DNA of 31,263 nt from a virus (IMGVR_UViG_3300035698_005763:1-31263); one strand, 5' to 3'. Shown: positions 1 through 8,402, numbered from the stretch's first letter. Notes: generated by a model not told the origin, from the letters alone. Program-made: numbers and translations.

Positions 1-14
1 AGGAGAAATAAGTT

Positions 15-2447
15 ATGACAGTTGCAGCCATATATGTACCGAAGAAGTACGAAATAGACTCAGTATCTGCGGGGCAGACTTTCGCTATCCCTTTCCCCTA
101 CATAGCTTCAGCCGATATACGGGTCACAATCACAGACGCGGTTACTGGGGTGGACACAGACCTTATTAATACTGAACAGGGAGGTTCTGGTTTCACTGCC
201 ACACTTTCCCCTGAACAGATAACAGTGACTGGCGCTTTGGTGATACCTGATCAGTTGACGATCTGGATGGATATGGATTTTTTGCAGCCTACAGACTATC
301 TTAATACAGGCAGCTGGGACATGGAGGTCACTGAGACAGATTTTGACAAGGCGACATTAGCTGTGCAGCAGTTGAAAGAAGAAGTTGATAGAGCTGTTAA
401 GGTTGAAGTTACAAGATCTGAAACACCAGCGGCGCTGCTGCAGTCTATATATGACAGCGAAACAGCAGCAGCACTATCAGAAACAGCCGCGGCAGCAAGT
501 GAGACAGCAGCGGCAGCAAGTGAGACAGCAGCGGCAGCGTCTGGAGCATCCTTGAGCACTGGGAACTTAGCTACACTAAGCGCTTTAGACCCCGGCGGCT
601 TCACAGCTGGCGTCGCAGTTTTCGTTAATGGCTACGCTACAGCAGGTGACGGCGGCGGTGGTAAGTTCATATGGAGCACCAGCGATCTATCAACTGAAGT
701 CACAGCCGACACACAAGAAGGTATTTATATAGCTCCTGATTCAGACGCAACAGGAGCCAGCGGTGCGTGGGTTAGAGATTATACAGGTGGTATAAGCGTT
801 CTTTGGTTTGGTGCTATTTTAAATGATGGCTCCGATGATTCAGCATCCATCCAAGCGGCAATAGATTATGCGTCAACACAGGTAACAACTAATGGGTCAT
901 ACCCCTTAATGACTGCTAAAGTTTATTGCCCAACTGGAAGGCTTAATGTAGCAGCTGCAAAGACACTTATACTTAAAAAAGGTGTGTCAATATATGGTGA
1001 TGGGTCACAGCTGTCATGGATATACCATGCTGGCGGGTCAGTTCCGCTGTTTGAAACAGACATGGTAGCAACAGACAATTACTGGTGGTCAATATCTGAT
1101 TTATCTCTTATTGGTGCAAATGATGGCTCATCAACATATGGTGTAAGGGCGCACAGAAGTAATTTTAAGTGTTATTTATTGAGGGTTAATATCAGCAAGT
1201 TTGATGTTAATGTGTGGCTTCTAAACTGCTGGACATTTAAGATATTAAAGTCTGATATCAACAACGCGGTCACCGATAATATACAGATATATAACGGCAC
1301 TGATATGGTTATAAGTAATTGTAGGGTGTGGCTTGCAGGTGAACATAATATTTACATAACTAAAGCTGTAGAGGAACTGGTAACACCTCCACTTTCTGCG
1401 GATTTCCAAACGGTAACAATAACTTTGAGAAATGTTTTATGTAGCCAGTCGGGTAAGTCTGGGATGTATATTGTTGATGTTATAAATATCAACATAGATG
1501 GCTGTTCATTTGAAGATAACAATAAAGATGAGGAATCATGGGGGCAGATTCACCAAGAGATAGGAGGCGACCCAACATCATCCATCTTAAATATAGATGG
1601 CTGTTATTTTACTTCTACTAAAAGAGTTGCTGAAACACTAACAAATGGTAGGGCCATATACGCTGAATTTGATGATATCTCGGTAAGTAATTGTAGGATT
1701 GTTAGCACGAGTTCTAATGGTAGATATGAAGACGCTATTGAGTTGGCTGCTGGTGTTGACAGACTTACGGTACATAATTGTAAAATATCGGGTGTTATTA
1801 CTGGTGAATATATTGAGGTTGCAAGTCCTACTACAACAGTTGTAGATATAACACCACAGCTTATTGGAACAGCTACATCAACAGCTAATCTTAATAATTT
1901 TGATGTTAGTACAGGTATCGGTACTCTGATTATTTCCAACAGTGGGGATATAGATTTTAGTGGATTAACAGGAGGCAGAATTGGGGATAATTTAAATGTA
2001 TTAAAAGGGCTAAATGCTGACACTATAACTATTAAACATAACGCTGGTACTGGCGATCAAGATATTTTCACAAACACTCTTCAAGACATAGTAGTTCCAT
2101 CAGGGTACGGAGGGGTTACATTAGTGTGTACTGGTACAAGGTGGAATGTACTTACGCTAAATAATGTTAGTAGTAAGGTAACGCCTCTTGATGATACAGG
2201 AACACCGTCGGTAATTGGTGGAGAGAATTTTAGAACTGGTGGAACTACTACAATAACAGATTTTGATTACGGTGTTTTGGGGCAGACAATTAAGATAAAG
2301 GCCAACCATGCCGTAACAATAACAGATGGCGCAATAATAGTATTAAACGGAAGTGCTAATTTTGTTATGGCTGTTGGGGATACACTGACACTAACAATGT
2401 TTGATGATCAAGTATGGCAAGAAACTGGAAGAATGGTTAATTTATAA
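15..2447 (+). CDS. Tail spike / tail fibre protein, T7 gp17-like N-terminus with pectate-lyase-like beta-helix
   Basis: This 810-residue virion protein probably binds, and perhaps degrades, a host surface polysaccharide. Residues 1 to about 130 resemble the T7 tail-fibre N-terminal domain that attaches to the tail (start MTVAAIYVPKKYEID, then FDKATLAVQQLKEEVDRAV). A linker at residues 148-176 has four SETAAA-type heptads and is probably a trimeric coiled coil. From about residue 258 there is a Pectate_lyase_3-like start (LWFGAILNDGSDDSASIQAAID), followed by repeats such as NIDGCSF and ISNCRVW typical of a right-handed beta-helix up to about 620. The C-terminal 180 residues are beta-rich and unrecognised. 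An AGGAG motif at 1-5 precedes the ATG at a usable distance. The N-terminal attachment domain is the surest part; catalytic activity is inferred only. Confidence 0.88.
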   Translation: MTVAAIYVPKKYEIDSVSAGQTFAIPFPYIASADIRVTITDAVTGVDTDLINTEQGGSGFTATLSPEQITVTGALVIPDQLTIWMDMDFLQPTDYLNTGSWDMEVTETDFDKATLAVQQLKEEVDRAVKVEVTRSETPAALLQSIYDSETAAALSETAAAASETAAAASETAAAASGASLSTGNLATLSALDPGGFTAGVAVFVNGYATAGDGGGGKFIWSTSDLSTEVTADTQEGIYIAPDSDATGASGAWVRDYTGGISVLWFGAILNDGSDDSASIQAAIDYASTQVTTNGSYPLMTAKVYCPTGRLNVAAAKTLILKKGVSIYGDGSQLSWIYHAGGSVPLFETDMVATDNYWWSISDLSLIGANDGSSTYGVRAHRSNFKCYLLRVNISKFDVNVWLLNCWTFKILKSDINNAVTDNIQIYNGTDMVISNCRVWLAGEHNIYITKAVEELVTPPLSADFQTVTITLRNVLCSQSGKSGMYIVDVININIDGCSFEDNNKDEESWGQIHQEIGGDPTSSILNIDGCYFTSTKRVAETLTNGRAIYAEFDDISVSNCRIVSTSSNGRYEDAIELAAGVDRLTVHNCKISGVITGEYIEVASPTTTVVDITPQLIGTATSTANLNNFDVSTGIGTLIISNSGDIDFSGLTGGRIGDNLNVLKGLNADTITIKHNAGTGDQDIFTNTLQDIVVPSGYGGVTLVCTGTRWNVLTLNNVSSKVTPLDDTGTPSVIGGENFRTGGTTTITDFDYGVLGQTIKIKANHAVTITDGAIIVLNGSANFVMAVGDTLTLTMFDDQVWQETGRMVNL
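456..539 (+). repeat. Four in-frame 21-bp repeats encoding SETAAA(A/L) heptads
   Basis: Four consecutive 7-residue units fall at residues 148-175 of the tail spike. The last copies are nearly identical at DNA level, which suggests recent slippage duplication. They form the hinge between the attachment domain and the beta-helix, and their heptad length suits a trimeric coiled coil. Confidence 0.85.
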
Positions 2448-2459
2448 TAAAGGAATAAA

Positions 2460-2612
2460 ATGAGCGTTCAACCTACAGATGGAAATAGTTTTATTTTTAA
2501 GGATTTGAATAGTTTTATATTTGCAGGGTTTACTAATCCGTTTATGTACTATGATTTTGATCTTACGCCATATGTCGGTTGGATAGAAATAGATGCAAGA
2601 CCAGCATTATAG
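2460..2612 (+). CDS. Small hypothetical protein (50 aa) downstream of the tail spike
   Basis: This is an ATG ORF 12 nt after the tail-spike stop, with an AAAGGA site 4-5 nt upstream, so it is probably co-transcribed and co-translated with the spike gene. The protein is rich in aromatic residues and contains the short internal repeat NSFIF (residues 9-13 and 17-21). It ends in RPAL. There is no signal peptide and no recognised domain. By position it could be a small virion or spike-assembly accessory protein, but that is speculation. It is followed at 2622 by a 7-codon reading frame that also begins ATGAGCG and is probably not a gene. Confidence 0.5.
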   Translation: MSVQPTDGNSFIFKDLNSFIFAGFTNPFMYYDFDLTPYVGWIEIDARPAL

Positions 2613-2679
2613 GGATAAATTATGAGCGAAATTACAACAAATTAAAATACTATAAATGTATTAAGAAAGAGAATAAATA

Positions 2680-3075
2680 ATGAGGGTTGAACTATTCAGG
2701 TTAGAGCACACAACGGCACACACCATCTCGACAATGCGGGTTGATGGTGTGTCTTTCTGCTCCACCCTTGAACCTGCGTGGAGAGACAATACGCCGTTTG
2801 TATCTTGTATACCCTGTGGCATCTATAAAGTTAAAAGGTTCATTAGTCAGCTCTATGGCGCTACCTGGCGGGTGGTTGATGTGCCAGGCAGAACGCATAT
2901 ACTTTTTCACCCGGGAAACTGGGCCAGCAATACGGAAGGCTGCATACTGCTGGGCCAGTACCCGGGCAAACTTAGAGGTGAGAGATCCGTTGACAACTCG
3001 GGCGCTACGTTTGAAAAGTTTATGCTGTGCACGCAGGCTGTAGACAGTTTTGACCTATTCATTGTGAGCGTTTAA
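2680..3075 (+). CDS. DUF5675 family protein
   Basis: This 131-residue protein matches the DUF5675 pattern. It has an N-terminal strand region with a THTIS-like segment, a conserved IPCGIYKV segment (residues 44-51), VPGRTHILFHPGN (68-80) and NTEGCILLG (84-92). H77 and C88 sit in an order that recalls the His and Gly-Cys motif of YkuD-type L,D-transpeptidases, so action on peptidoglycan is possible but unproven. Members of this family often lie near phage tail or lysis genes, and here the gene follows the tail spike. An AGAGA-type site lies upstream of the ATG. Its 3' end is only 13 bp from the convergent replication operon. It is the best candidate in this window for a cell-wall enzyme, but only at a guess. 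Confidence 0.75.
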   Translation: MRVELFRLEHTTAHTISTMRVDGVSFCSTLEPAWRDNTPFVSCIPCGIYKVKRFISQLYGATWRVVDVPGRTHILFHPGNWASNTEGCILLGQYPGKLRGERSVDNSGATFEKFMLCTQAVDSFDLFIVSV

Positions 3076-3088
3076 TTTAGCGTTTAAC

Positions 3089-3646
3089 TTAAACTGGGTG
3101 GTGCTGCGTCTCTACTGTCAGCAGCTCCGTCATAAATCTTGAAGCTGTAACTTTCAGATCCTCTATACTCCCGCTGTTATACACAGTCATATCATAATCA
3201 AACTCAGCTACATTTTTATCCGCGTGGTTACTATAGAGTTCAGCAACATGCTCGCGCTTAATTAGTACTGTGGTGATTTCGCCGCAGCGTCTTGTTACAG
3301 TTGACTTTAAAACTTTTATCTCTTCAGGCTCGCGTATCATTACAAAGAACACAAGGCGCTTGCTATGCTGTGTGGCTACACTATGCTGCAGATTGTAAGC
3401 TGACATAATATACACAAGTGGCCCGTCGTAGTACTGCGTGCTGAGGTCTTTAAGCTCCGACAGGAACGAGCGGCCATAATCATCCTTTAAACCACCCCAG
3501 CCCAGGATCTCAGCAGCCTCTTTAACTCTGTCCACACTGCTTATACTCTCAACAATTTGCCCTGGCGCACACTCCTTACAGAAGTCTACAAAGCTGTCTT
3601 TACCAACCCCGGGGTGCCCGTTAATTACTACCATATGATGTTGCAT
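3089..3646 (-). CDS. P-loop nucleotide kinase-like protein (possible dNMP kinase)
   Basis: This is a 185-residue protein with a Walker A motif GHPGVGKD at residues 10-17, directly after a hydrophobic strand (MVVIN). This is the layout of nucleoside-monophosphate kinases and related small P-loop enzymes. A later VFFVMIREPEE segment fits a second core strand. I chose the ATG at 3646, not the longer frame from 3703. It starts 1 nt after the polymerase stop, has GAAAGG upstream, and puts the P-loop in its normal N-terminal place. As the last gene of the replication operon it could supply dNTP precursors. The substrate cannot be read from the sequence, and a general P-loop NTPase is the alternative. 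Confidence 0.7.
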   Translation of the reverse strand: MQHHMVVINGHPGVGKDSFVDFCKECAPGQIVESISSVDRVKEAAEILGWGGLKDDYGRSFLSELKDLSTQYYDGPLVYIMSAYNLQHSVATQHSKRLVFFVMIREPEEIKVLKSTVTRRCGEITTVLIKREHVAELYSNHADKNVAEFDYDMTVYNSGSIEDLKVTASRFMTELLTVETQHHPV

Positions 3647-3647
3647 A

Positions 3648-5993
3648 TTATGCCTTTCTGTACCGTCTGCCCCGCCAACCTTCCGATGCCATAGGAAGCC
3701 CAAGCGCCCAGTCCGGTGTTTGGATTATGAGACTATTATAAAAATCAAGATCGCCTGAACCTTCAGGCACCTCGGCTACAGGTTCGTCGTGTACGTGCAT
3801 TACTATTGGGTACCCAGCTTCCTCTGACTTAAACATAGCGTGGCGCAGCAAACAGTTGCTTGCGGCCTGGTCAGCGTTCTCACAGAGTTTACCGCCATAT
3901 GTGTCAACACGCCGCCACTGGCCTTCATTCACCCGCATGTATGTTATTGTGTTGACGAACTTTCCAAACTTCTTACGCTTCAGGATCTGTGGTTTATAAT
4001 AGCGCACGCACCTGCCGGACGGAAGCTGCATCAGCAGGTAGTCTTTCATCATACCAAATTTTATATAAGGCCCAGCTGAGAATGTTTGACTTGGATTTTG
4101 TATAGCTGCAAAAGCTGCAGTTTCTAAAGCGCTCCAGAATGTTAACACTTTAGGCCGGTCAACCCTCCATCTCTGTTTTATTATATCGCAGGACATAGCA
4201 GCCTCTAAACTCATACGGTCAAGAAAACTCGCATTACCAACGTTCTTTTCAAGTTTTAATTTGATAGCATCTTCTAAGTTTTTTAAATACGTTTTAGCTA
4301 TAGACTCAGCTTTTTTAAATTCATAACCGGTAGCAGTTGGCATGACAAGTGCAACTAGTGTCTCCAGGTCAATGCCATAATTCCGCGCCATTGACGCAAA
4401 AGCTCCAATGCCGCCGCCGTAGCCCAAGGATAGTATGCACACCTTGCCTACAGACCTTTGAGCACCCGTAACATCGTCGTACTTAACTCCAAAAATATCA
4501 GAGGCTGCAACCATATACGCATCCCTGCCGTCCCGGTACACCTGCAGGCCCACTTCATCGCACGCCATCCAGAGAAGCATACGCGCTTCAATGCTGCTGA
4601 AATCTGATACTATAAACTCGTTTCCTGGGGCTGCTGTGATGGCCCCGCGCACAGCTGAAGCGGCAAGGCCCATAACATCGCCATACAATGCTTCCACTTC
4701 TCCCCACCCACAGGCCATAGCTCTGTATGCTGCTTCAATATCCTCATCTGTTTTAAGCTCAAACGTTCCGCGAGGCATGTTGTGGAGTTGAAGTAGCTTG
4801 GCTGTCCATCTTCCTGGAGCAGCTCCATTGTTGATAAACACCCCGCGTACCCTAGCGTCGGTCTCCGAAGCCGCACGTAGCATAGCCTCATATTTCGTGG
4901 TCGACGTTTGACCACAGGCAACTCTAATCTCAAGTAAACGTTTGACGTCACCTGGCAGCTCCACATCTCTTAAAAAATATTCAAGTGTATCTTTTGCCGT
5001 ATTCGGCATATCAACCCCGCGCTGAAAGCAGTACTCTTTTATCTTTTTATGCTGGTTAACTGTCTGTATTTTACCACCAGTTACATCTTTTAACTGAGCG
5101 GTCATGTATGCTTTGTAATCGTTAACCATATTGATAGCATCTTGTGCGCCTTTTACATCTATGTGCACACCACGCTGATTGATCTCCTGGTCAAGCCTCC
5201 ACAATTTCATATCATCATAATTCATAGGAGGCATCCGGGTGCTTGCATCATACTCAGCTTCTACATCCTGCAGGCAATACTGACATAGTCGCACAAGATC
5301 CTGCGCGCCCTCAACTGTATCGTGGTGCCAGAAAAGGAAGCTGGCGGGGTCAAAACCCTCCGCCGCAATGTCACTCCAGTTGTCTGCGACAAACGTGCTG
5401 TATGCTTTGCCTTTGGCGTTAGACGCTTCTCTATACATCTGTTTAGCTCTTTCGTAATACGTACAGCCGATAAGCAATCCATCAAGTTTCTCCCATCTCT
5501 TTTTATTCATTGGTAGTGGCTTACACATCTTAAGCATGAGTGCGTGGCCCGCCAAGTCTTTACCCCTACCCGCAGCCGCCAGGCCCAGGGCTTCTGATAG
5601 CGTTTCCAGATCACGCGGCAGCGCGTTTGTTGCCGCCTGCGCTGCGCTGCAGGATCTACGCTCAAGTGGTATCATTGGTACGTCATAGCGTGGCTCCATT
5701 ATATACCTATCAATGGCTTGTTCAAATCCATCATTGTGTGACTCTGTTGTAGTAGTTCCATTATAGTACGCCTGAAGCACAAAATCACTGATAAGATGCA
5801 GCTTGTGGCTACCTGGTAGAAGCCTTCTAAACTTAGGATTAACCCAGATTAAAGACTCGTCAGGGCACCCCTCAGCTATTATTTTTATAGCCAAACAAAT
5901 AACCTGGGTAGACGGGTGCTGCGCATATTTTGCAGCACCCGCTTTTGCCAAATCAACCGCTGAGCATGTTTCATAGTCGCGAATTATTTTCAA
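3648..5993 (-). CDS. DNA polymerase, family A, with 3'-5' exonuclease domain
   Basis: This is the 781-residue phage replicative polymerase. The exonuclease domain shows Exo I DYET (D6, E8), an Exo II-like HNDGFE (D88) and Exo III YCLQDVE (Y239, D243). The polymerase domain has motif A SDFSSIEAR (D464), motif B RSVGKVCILSLGYGG (R513, K517, Y525) and motif C HVHDE (H735, D736, E737). Motif B has Leu at 521, where E. coli Pol I has Phe. The start is TTG at 5993. The next in-frame Met is near residue 98 and would remove Exo I, so TTG is required. The upstream site is only a weak GGTAAG, and the leader is long and structured behind a hammerhead ribozyme, which suggests controlled translation. It ends 1 nt before the kinase-like gene. 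Confidence 0.96.
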   Translation of the reverse strand: MKIIRDYETCSAVDLAKAGAAKYAQHPSTQVICLAIKIIAEGCPDESLIWVNPKFRRLLPGSHKLHLISDFVLQAYYNGTTTTESHNDGFEQAIDRYIMEPRYDVPMIPLERRSCSAAQAATNALPRDLETLSEALGLAAAGRGKDLAGHALMLKMCKPLPMNKKRWEKLDGLLIGCTYYERAKQMYREASNAKGKAYSTFVADNWSDIAAEGFDPASFLFWHHDTVEGAQDLVRLCQYCLQDVEAEYDASTRMPPMNYDDMKLWRLDQEINQRGVHIDVKGAQDAINMVNDYKAYMTAQLKDVTGGKIQTVNQHKKIKEYCFQRGVDMPNTAKDTLEYFLRDVELPGDVKRLLEIRVACGQTSTTKYEAMLRAASETDARVRGVFINNGAAPGRWTAKLLQLHNMPRGTFELKTDEDIEAAYRAMACGWGEVEALYGDVMGLAASAVRGAITAAPGNEFIVSDFSSIEARMLLWMACDEVGLQVYRDGRDAYMVAASDIFGVKYDDVTGAQRSVGKVCILSLGYGGGIGAFASMARNYGIDLETLVALVMPTATGYEFKKAESIAKTYLKNLEDAIKLKLEKNVGNASFLDRMSLEAAMSCDIIKQRWRVDRPKVLTFWSALETAAFAAIQNPSQTFSAGPYIKFGMMKDYLLMQLPSGRCVRYYKPQILKRKKFGKFVNTITYMRVNEGQWRRVDTYGGKLCENADQAASNCLLRHAMFKSEEAGYPIVMHVHDEPVAEVPEGSGDLDFYNSLIIQTPDWALGLPMASEGWRGRRYRKA

Positions 5994-6021
5994 TTCTTAC
6001 CATTTCTGTTTTAAGGCTAAA

Positions 6022-6039
6022 GGCTGTGCGTCCACAGCC
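6022..6039 (-). other. Short hairpin in the DNA polymerase leader
   Basis: This is a perfect 7-bp stem, GGCTGTG with CACAGCC and a 4-nt loop, 29 nt upstream of the polymerase TTG. It has no T-tract after it on the minus strand, so it looks more like an mRNA leader element than a terminator. Confidence 0.5.
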
Positions 6040-6055
6040 CTACCCTATTTATATT

Positions 6056-6169
6056 AAGAGGCTTCGTATCTGGCTACCACATCCCGCCTGTCCAGTCTTA
6101 GCTGTCAATGCTTAAAAAGATTTAAGCGCTCACAGCTAAGGGCGGGCCTTGTCCCACTCACAGCCTCTT
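6056..6169 (-). ncRNA. Extended nested stem structure in the polymerase leader
   Basis: Four pairs of complementary segments nest inside one another. They are 6056-6063 with 6162-6169 (8 bp), 6083-6088 with 6141-6146 (6 bp), 6097-6105 with 6132-6140 (9 bp), and 6110-6116 with 6121-6127 (7 bp, loop AAGA on the plus strand). No ORF explains the region. On the minus strand it lies just after the hammerhead cleavage site, so it would be part of the new 5' end of the polymerase mRNA. It could protect that mRNA, control translation, or act as a DNA hairpin in replication. Stem complementarity is seen directly; function is inferred. Confidence 0.55.
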
Positions 6170-6177
6170 CAATGGGC

Positions 6178-6233
6178 CTACGCTATAACCCCCGCAGGGG
6201 TTATTTCGAGTTATAAACTCTCATCAGGCGTAG
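6178..6233 (-). ncRNA. Hammerhead self-cleaving ribozyme (type I topology)
   Basis: On the minus strand the order is stem I 5' arm CTACGC, core CTGATGA, stem II GAGTT-TAT-AACTC, core GAA, stem III ATAACCCC-TGCG-GGGGTTAT, cleavage nucleotide A, then stem I 3' arm GCGTAG. Every core base of the hammerhead consensus is present, including the G-C closing pair of stem II and the A-U pair of stem III before the cleavage base. The cleavage triplet is ATA, which fits the NUH rule. Cleavage would fall between minus-strand bases 6184 and 6183. The open end is stem I, giving type I topology. Stem I is short and loop II has only three bases, so tertiary contacts may be weak. It begins 4 nt after the ssDNA-binding gene stop. 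Confidence 0.88.
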
Positions 6234-6237
6234 TTTA

Positions 6238-7032
6238 CTAGATAAGGCTTTTAGGCTGCGCCATTACCGGATTGCCATGCTGGTCAACAGGCGCGCCATT
6301 CATATTAATACCGCTGTTCGCTGCAGCCTTGTCGCCTGTATTCAGCCACTCATTTGCCTCAGCTGCAGAAGCCCCGCCGTCTAAAGCATTTCCAGCATAC
6401 AAGCTCGGGTCAGCTCCACCACATGCTGCAAACATATCCGTAATAGGTGGAGCGCCGCCACCGAAGGCTTCGTCTTCACGTACAAGCTGTACACCATTAA
6501 GCCCGAAGGTTACACCGCCGCCGCTGGTTGCGTACGCATACGCCTGCAGGTTGACCTTGTACCAGTAGCCGGATCTGCAGAGATTAGGGTCGATAGCCTC
6601 CATGTTAGGGCCTACAACGTGCGGGCGCTGGCTTTCAAGAGCGCTGGCTGTGATAATGAAGTGGCCTGCGTACTCTGGGTTTGCTTCTTTTATCGGTATA
6701 TGCTTATCATTGATCGCAACATCAGCATCCTTTATCGGACACTTCGGCCCCAGTGTAGGCTGGTCAGCGATGATTGGCGTGCGCGGCCTGCTGGTAGGGT
6801 CAGGCCACTGCTCGTTTACACAGGCGATCAAATCCTCTTTCAGCTTGGACAGTGCTGCCAGGTGCGCCGGGTTATTCTTTGCAAACATGAGAGTGATACC
6901 AAATTTAGGCGCTGAGCCCTCCATATATGCTCTCGCTTTAGCCAATGTTACATACCCACACCGTACTGCGTCAGCGCCGCCGACGCTGGGTATAGTTACT
7001 GCTGGTCTGTTTACTGATTTACCTTTTGCCAT
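6238..7032 (-). CDS. DUF2815 family, single-stranded DNA-binding-like protein
   Basis: This 264-residue protein fits the DUF2815 family, found in phage replication clusters and thought to bind ssDNA. Supporting segments are the basic N-terminus, FGITLMFAKNNPAHL, the PIKDADV and GHFIITASA segments, and YWYKVNLQAYAYATSGGGVTFGLNGVQLVREDEAFGGG near residue 200, where such proteins have their OB-fold-like strands. The frame is open back to a GTG at 7149, but I chose the ATG at 7032 because GGAGGAG lies 9-11 nt upstream and the family starts there. The C-terminus is Gly/Ala-rich and lacks the acidic tip of bacterial SSB. Its partners are probably the DUF2800 protein upstream and the polymerase downstream. 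A hammerhead ribozyme follows its stop codon. Confidence 0.82.
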   Translation of the reverse strand: MAKGKSVNRPAVTIPSVGGADAVRCGYVTLAKARAYMEGSAPKFGITLMFAKNNPAHLAALSKLKEDLIACVNEQWPDPTSRPRTPIIADQPTLGPKCPIKDADVAINDKHIPIKEANPEYAGHFIITASALESQRPHVVGPNMEAIDPNLCRSGYWYKVNLQAYAYATSGGGVTFGLNGVQLVREDEAFGGGAPPITDMFAACGGADPSLYAGNALDGGASAAEANEWLNTGDKAAANSGINMNGAPVDQHGNPVMAQPKSLI

Positions 7033-7156
7033 AATCTTTTGCTCCTCCATATTGTTTAAGTTGATGTAAAATTTGAGTGGGCCGCCGGTGTTCTCTTCTC
7101 TCGGGTTTTGAGGCCATATGCCATCAATCTTAGACACCAGCGCCCTCACTCTTTTA

Positions 7157-8386
7157 TTATGCTATCGCTCCAAACATCCCATCAACAACCGCTACAGATG
7201 TGCCAGGTGCGTCAAGTGACACAAGTGTAGGGCTGCCGGGTTTAGTTTCAACAAGATCCGCAACAGCGGCCTTCGCATTTTTAGCTTTCATACCTTGAGC
7301 TTTCAGTGCGGCTTCAGCTTTAGCTGGAGTCTTAAGCTTCTTATCATAAATCTCGCCATGCAGCAGCGTGTTAAGCTGCGCTGTGGCTACAGATTCATCA
7401 GCCCAGCCCCGCGAGCCCCTACCTTTAACAAGTTTACCCCAAGTATTATTCCCCCGCATAGCCAGCGAGTATTCGTGATCATATATCTCAGTGTACCAGC
7501 TCTTTATAAGACCGAACCTCTCTAACACTTTAGCCCGCATCTCTGGCGGCATATCTTTAGCATCTGGCAAGCTGACCGCTGCAGGTTCTACGGCTGTGAA
7601 CATACCCTGAGCAGTATCATTGTTATACGCTGCCAGCGCTCCACAGCTCCTGCGTGCGTTACACCATCCATCTTTACACCACGGCCCCGGGATACAAGGC
7701 GCATTTGGCTCCATGCACGCTCTAGCTGCTGGAGCATAGACGCTTTTGTACCACGCAACCAACTCTTCAGGTGGGTACATTATTGATCTGATAGACTCAC
7801 CAGCGCCAGCGTTAGGCTGCACGATATCACCGATAAGCTTAGTAAACCCATAAGGGTTATCAAGGCCCATTGACGCGAGAAGATAGAGCTTAACCTGCGG
7901 AGAGCTCTCCTCAACATACGTAAAGCCATTTTTATAATCCGGCACACGGAGCACACCAAAGGGCTGCCTGATCTGCGCATCCGGGGTGCCCCAGCTGTTC
8001 TCGCTAAGCTGCACAGGCTCCTCAATCAGCAACTCAGCGCCCGGCAGATCCGCCACGCACTTGCGCACATGATCAACATATAGTTGAACGTTCTGCGCGC
8101 CATCCGCTTCGATTTTGAAAGCTCTGAGGCCGCTGTCAGCCCCACTCGGTTTAGCTTTTAGCAGAAAGTCCCCGCCTTTGTCGCTGTCGCCACACCACCA
8201 GCCTATATATTGGGTCGTGTTGTGGCCGCGTTTCAGGCAAGCTTCAGCCAGTGCGTGCATGCCAGTACCTTTTGCAGACGCGTCAGAACTGGATCTCGGC
8301 TGCTTCTTTTGCTCCCTTCTATTCCCCGGGCAGTGTAGGTCAAGCTTAGCCCCGGAAAAAGATAAATATGCGTGCTTTTGCGGCAT
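7157..8386 (-). CDS. DUF2800 family protein, RecB/Cas4-like nuclease fold
   Basis: This 409-residue protein is typical of DUF2800, a PD-(D/E)XK nuclease-like family paired with DUF2815 in phages. Visible elements are HALAEA (H44, E48), GTPDAQI (133-139) with D136, the PDYKNG segment with D150 and K152 as the likely catalytic pair, and the following SSPQVKLYLL helix with Q164. A cysteine cluster at C224, C231, C237, C242 and C248 resembles the iron-sulphur site of Cas4/AddB nucleases. The ATG at 8386 has GGAG 8 nt upstream. It probably trims DNA ends for recombination or replication. The exact activity is inferred from the fold family, and the family call rests on motif pattern alone. Confidence 0.8.
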   Translation of the reverse strand: MPQKHAYLSFSGAKLDLHCPGNRREQKKQPRSSSDASAKGTGMHALAEACLKRGHNTTQYIGWWCGDSDKGGDFLLKAKPSGADSGLRAFKIEADGAQNVQLYVDHVRKCVADLPGAELLIEEPVQLSENSWGTPDAQIRQPFGVLRVPDYKNGFTYVEESSPQVKLYLLASMGLDNPYGFTKLIGDIVQPNAGAGESIRSIMYPPEELVAWYKSVYAPAARACMEPNAPCIPGPWCKDGWCNARRSCGALAAYNNDTAQGMFTAVEPAAVSLPDAKDMPPEMRAKVLERFGLIKSWYTEIYDHEYSLAMRGNNTWGKLVKGRGSRGWADESVATAQLNTLLHGEIYDKKLKTPAKAEAALKAQGMKAKNAKAAVADLVETKPGSPTLVSLDAPGTSVAVVDGMFGAIA

Positions 8387-8402
8387 TATCTTTACTCCAT
8401 CT

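Noticed and set aside
2622-2645. Seven-codon frame ATGAGCGAAATT... after the 50-aa gene.
   Set aside because: The upstream site is weak and the frame is too short to support; its ATGAGCG start may be a remnant copied from the gene before.
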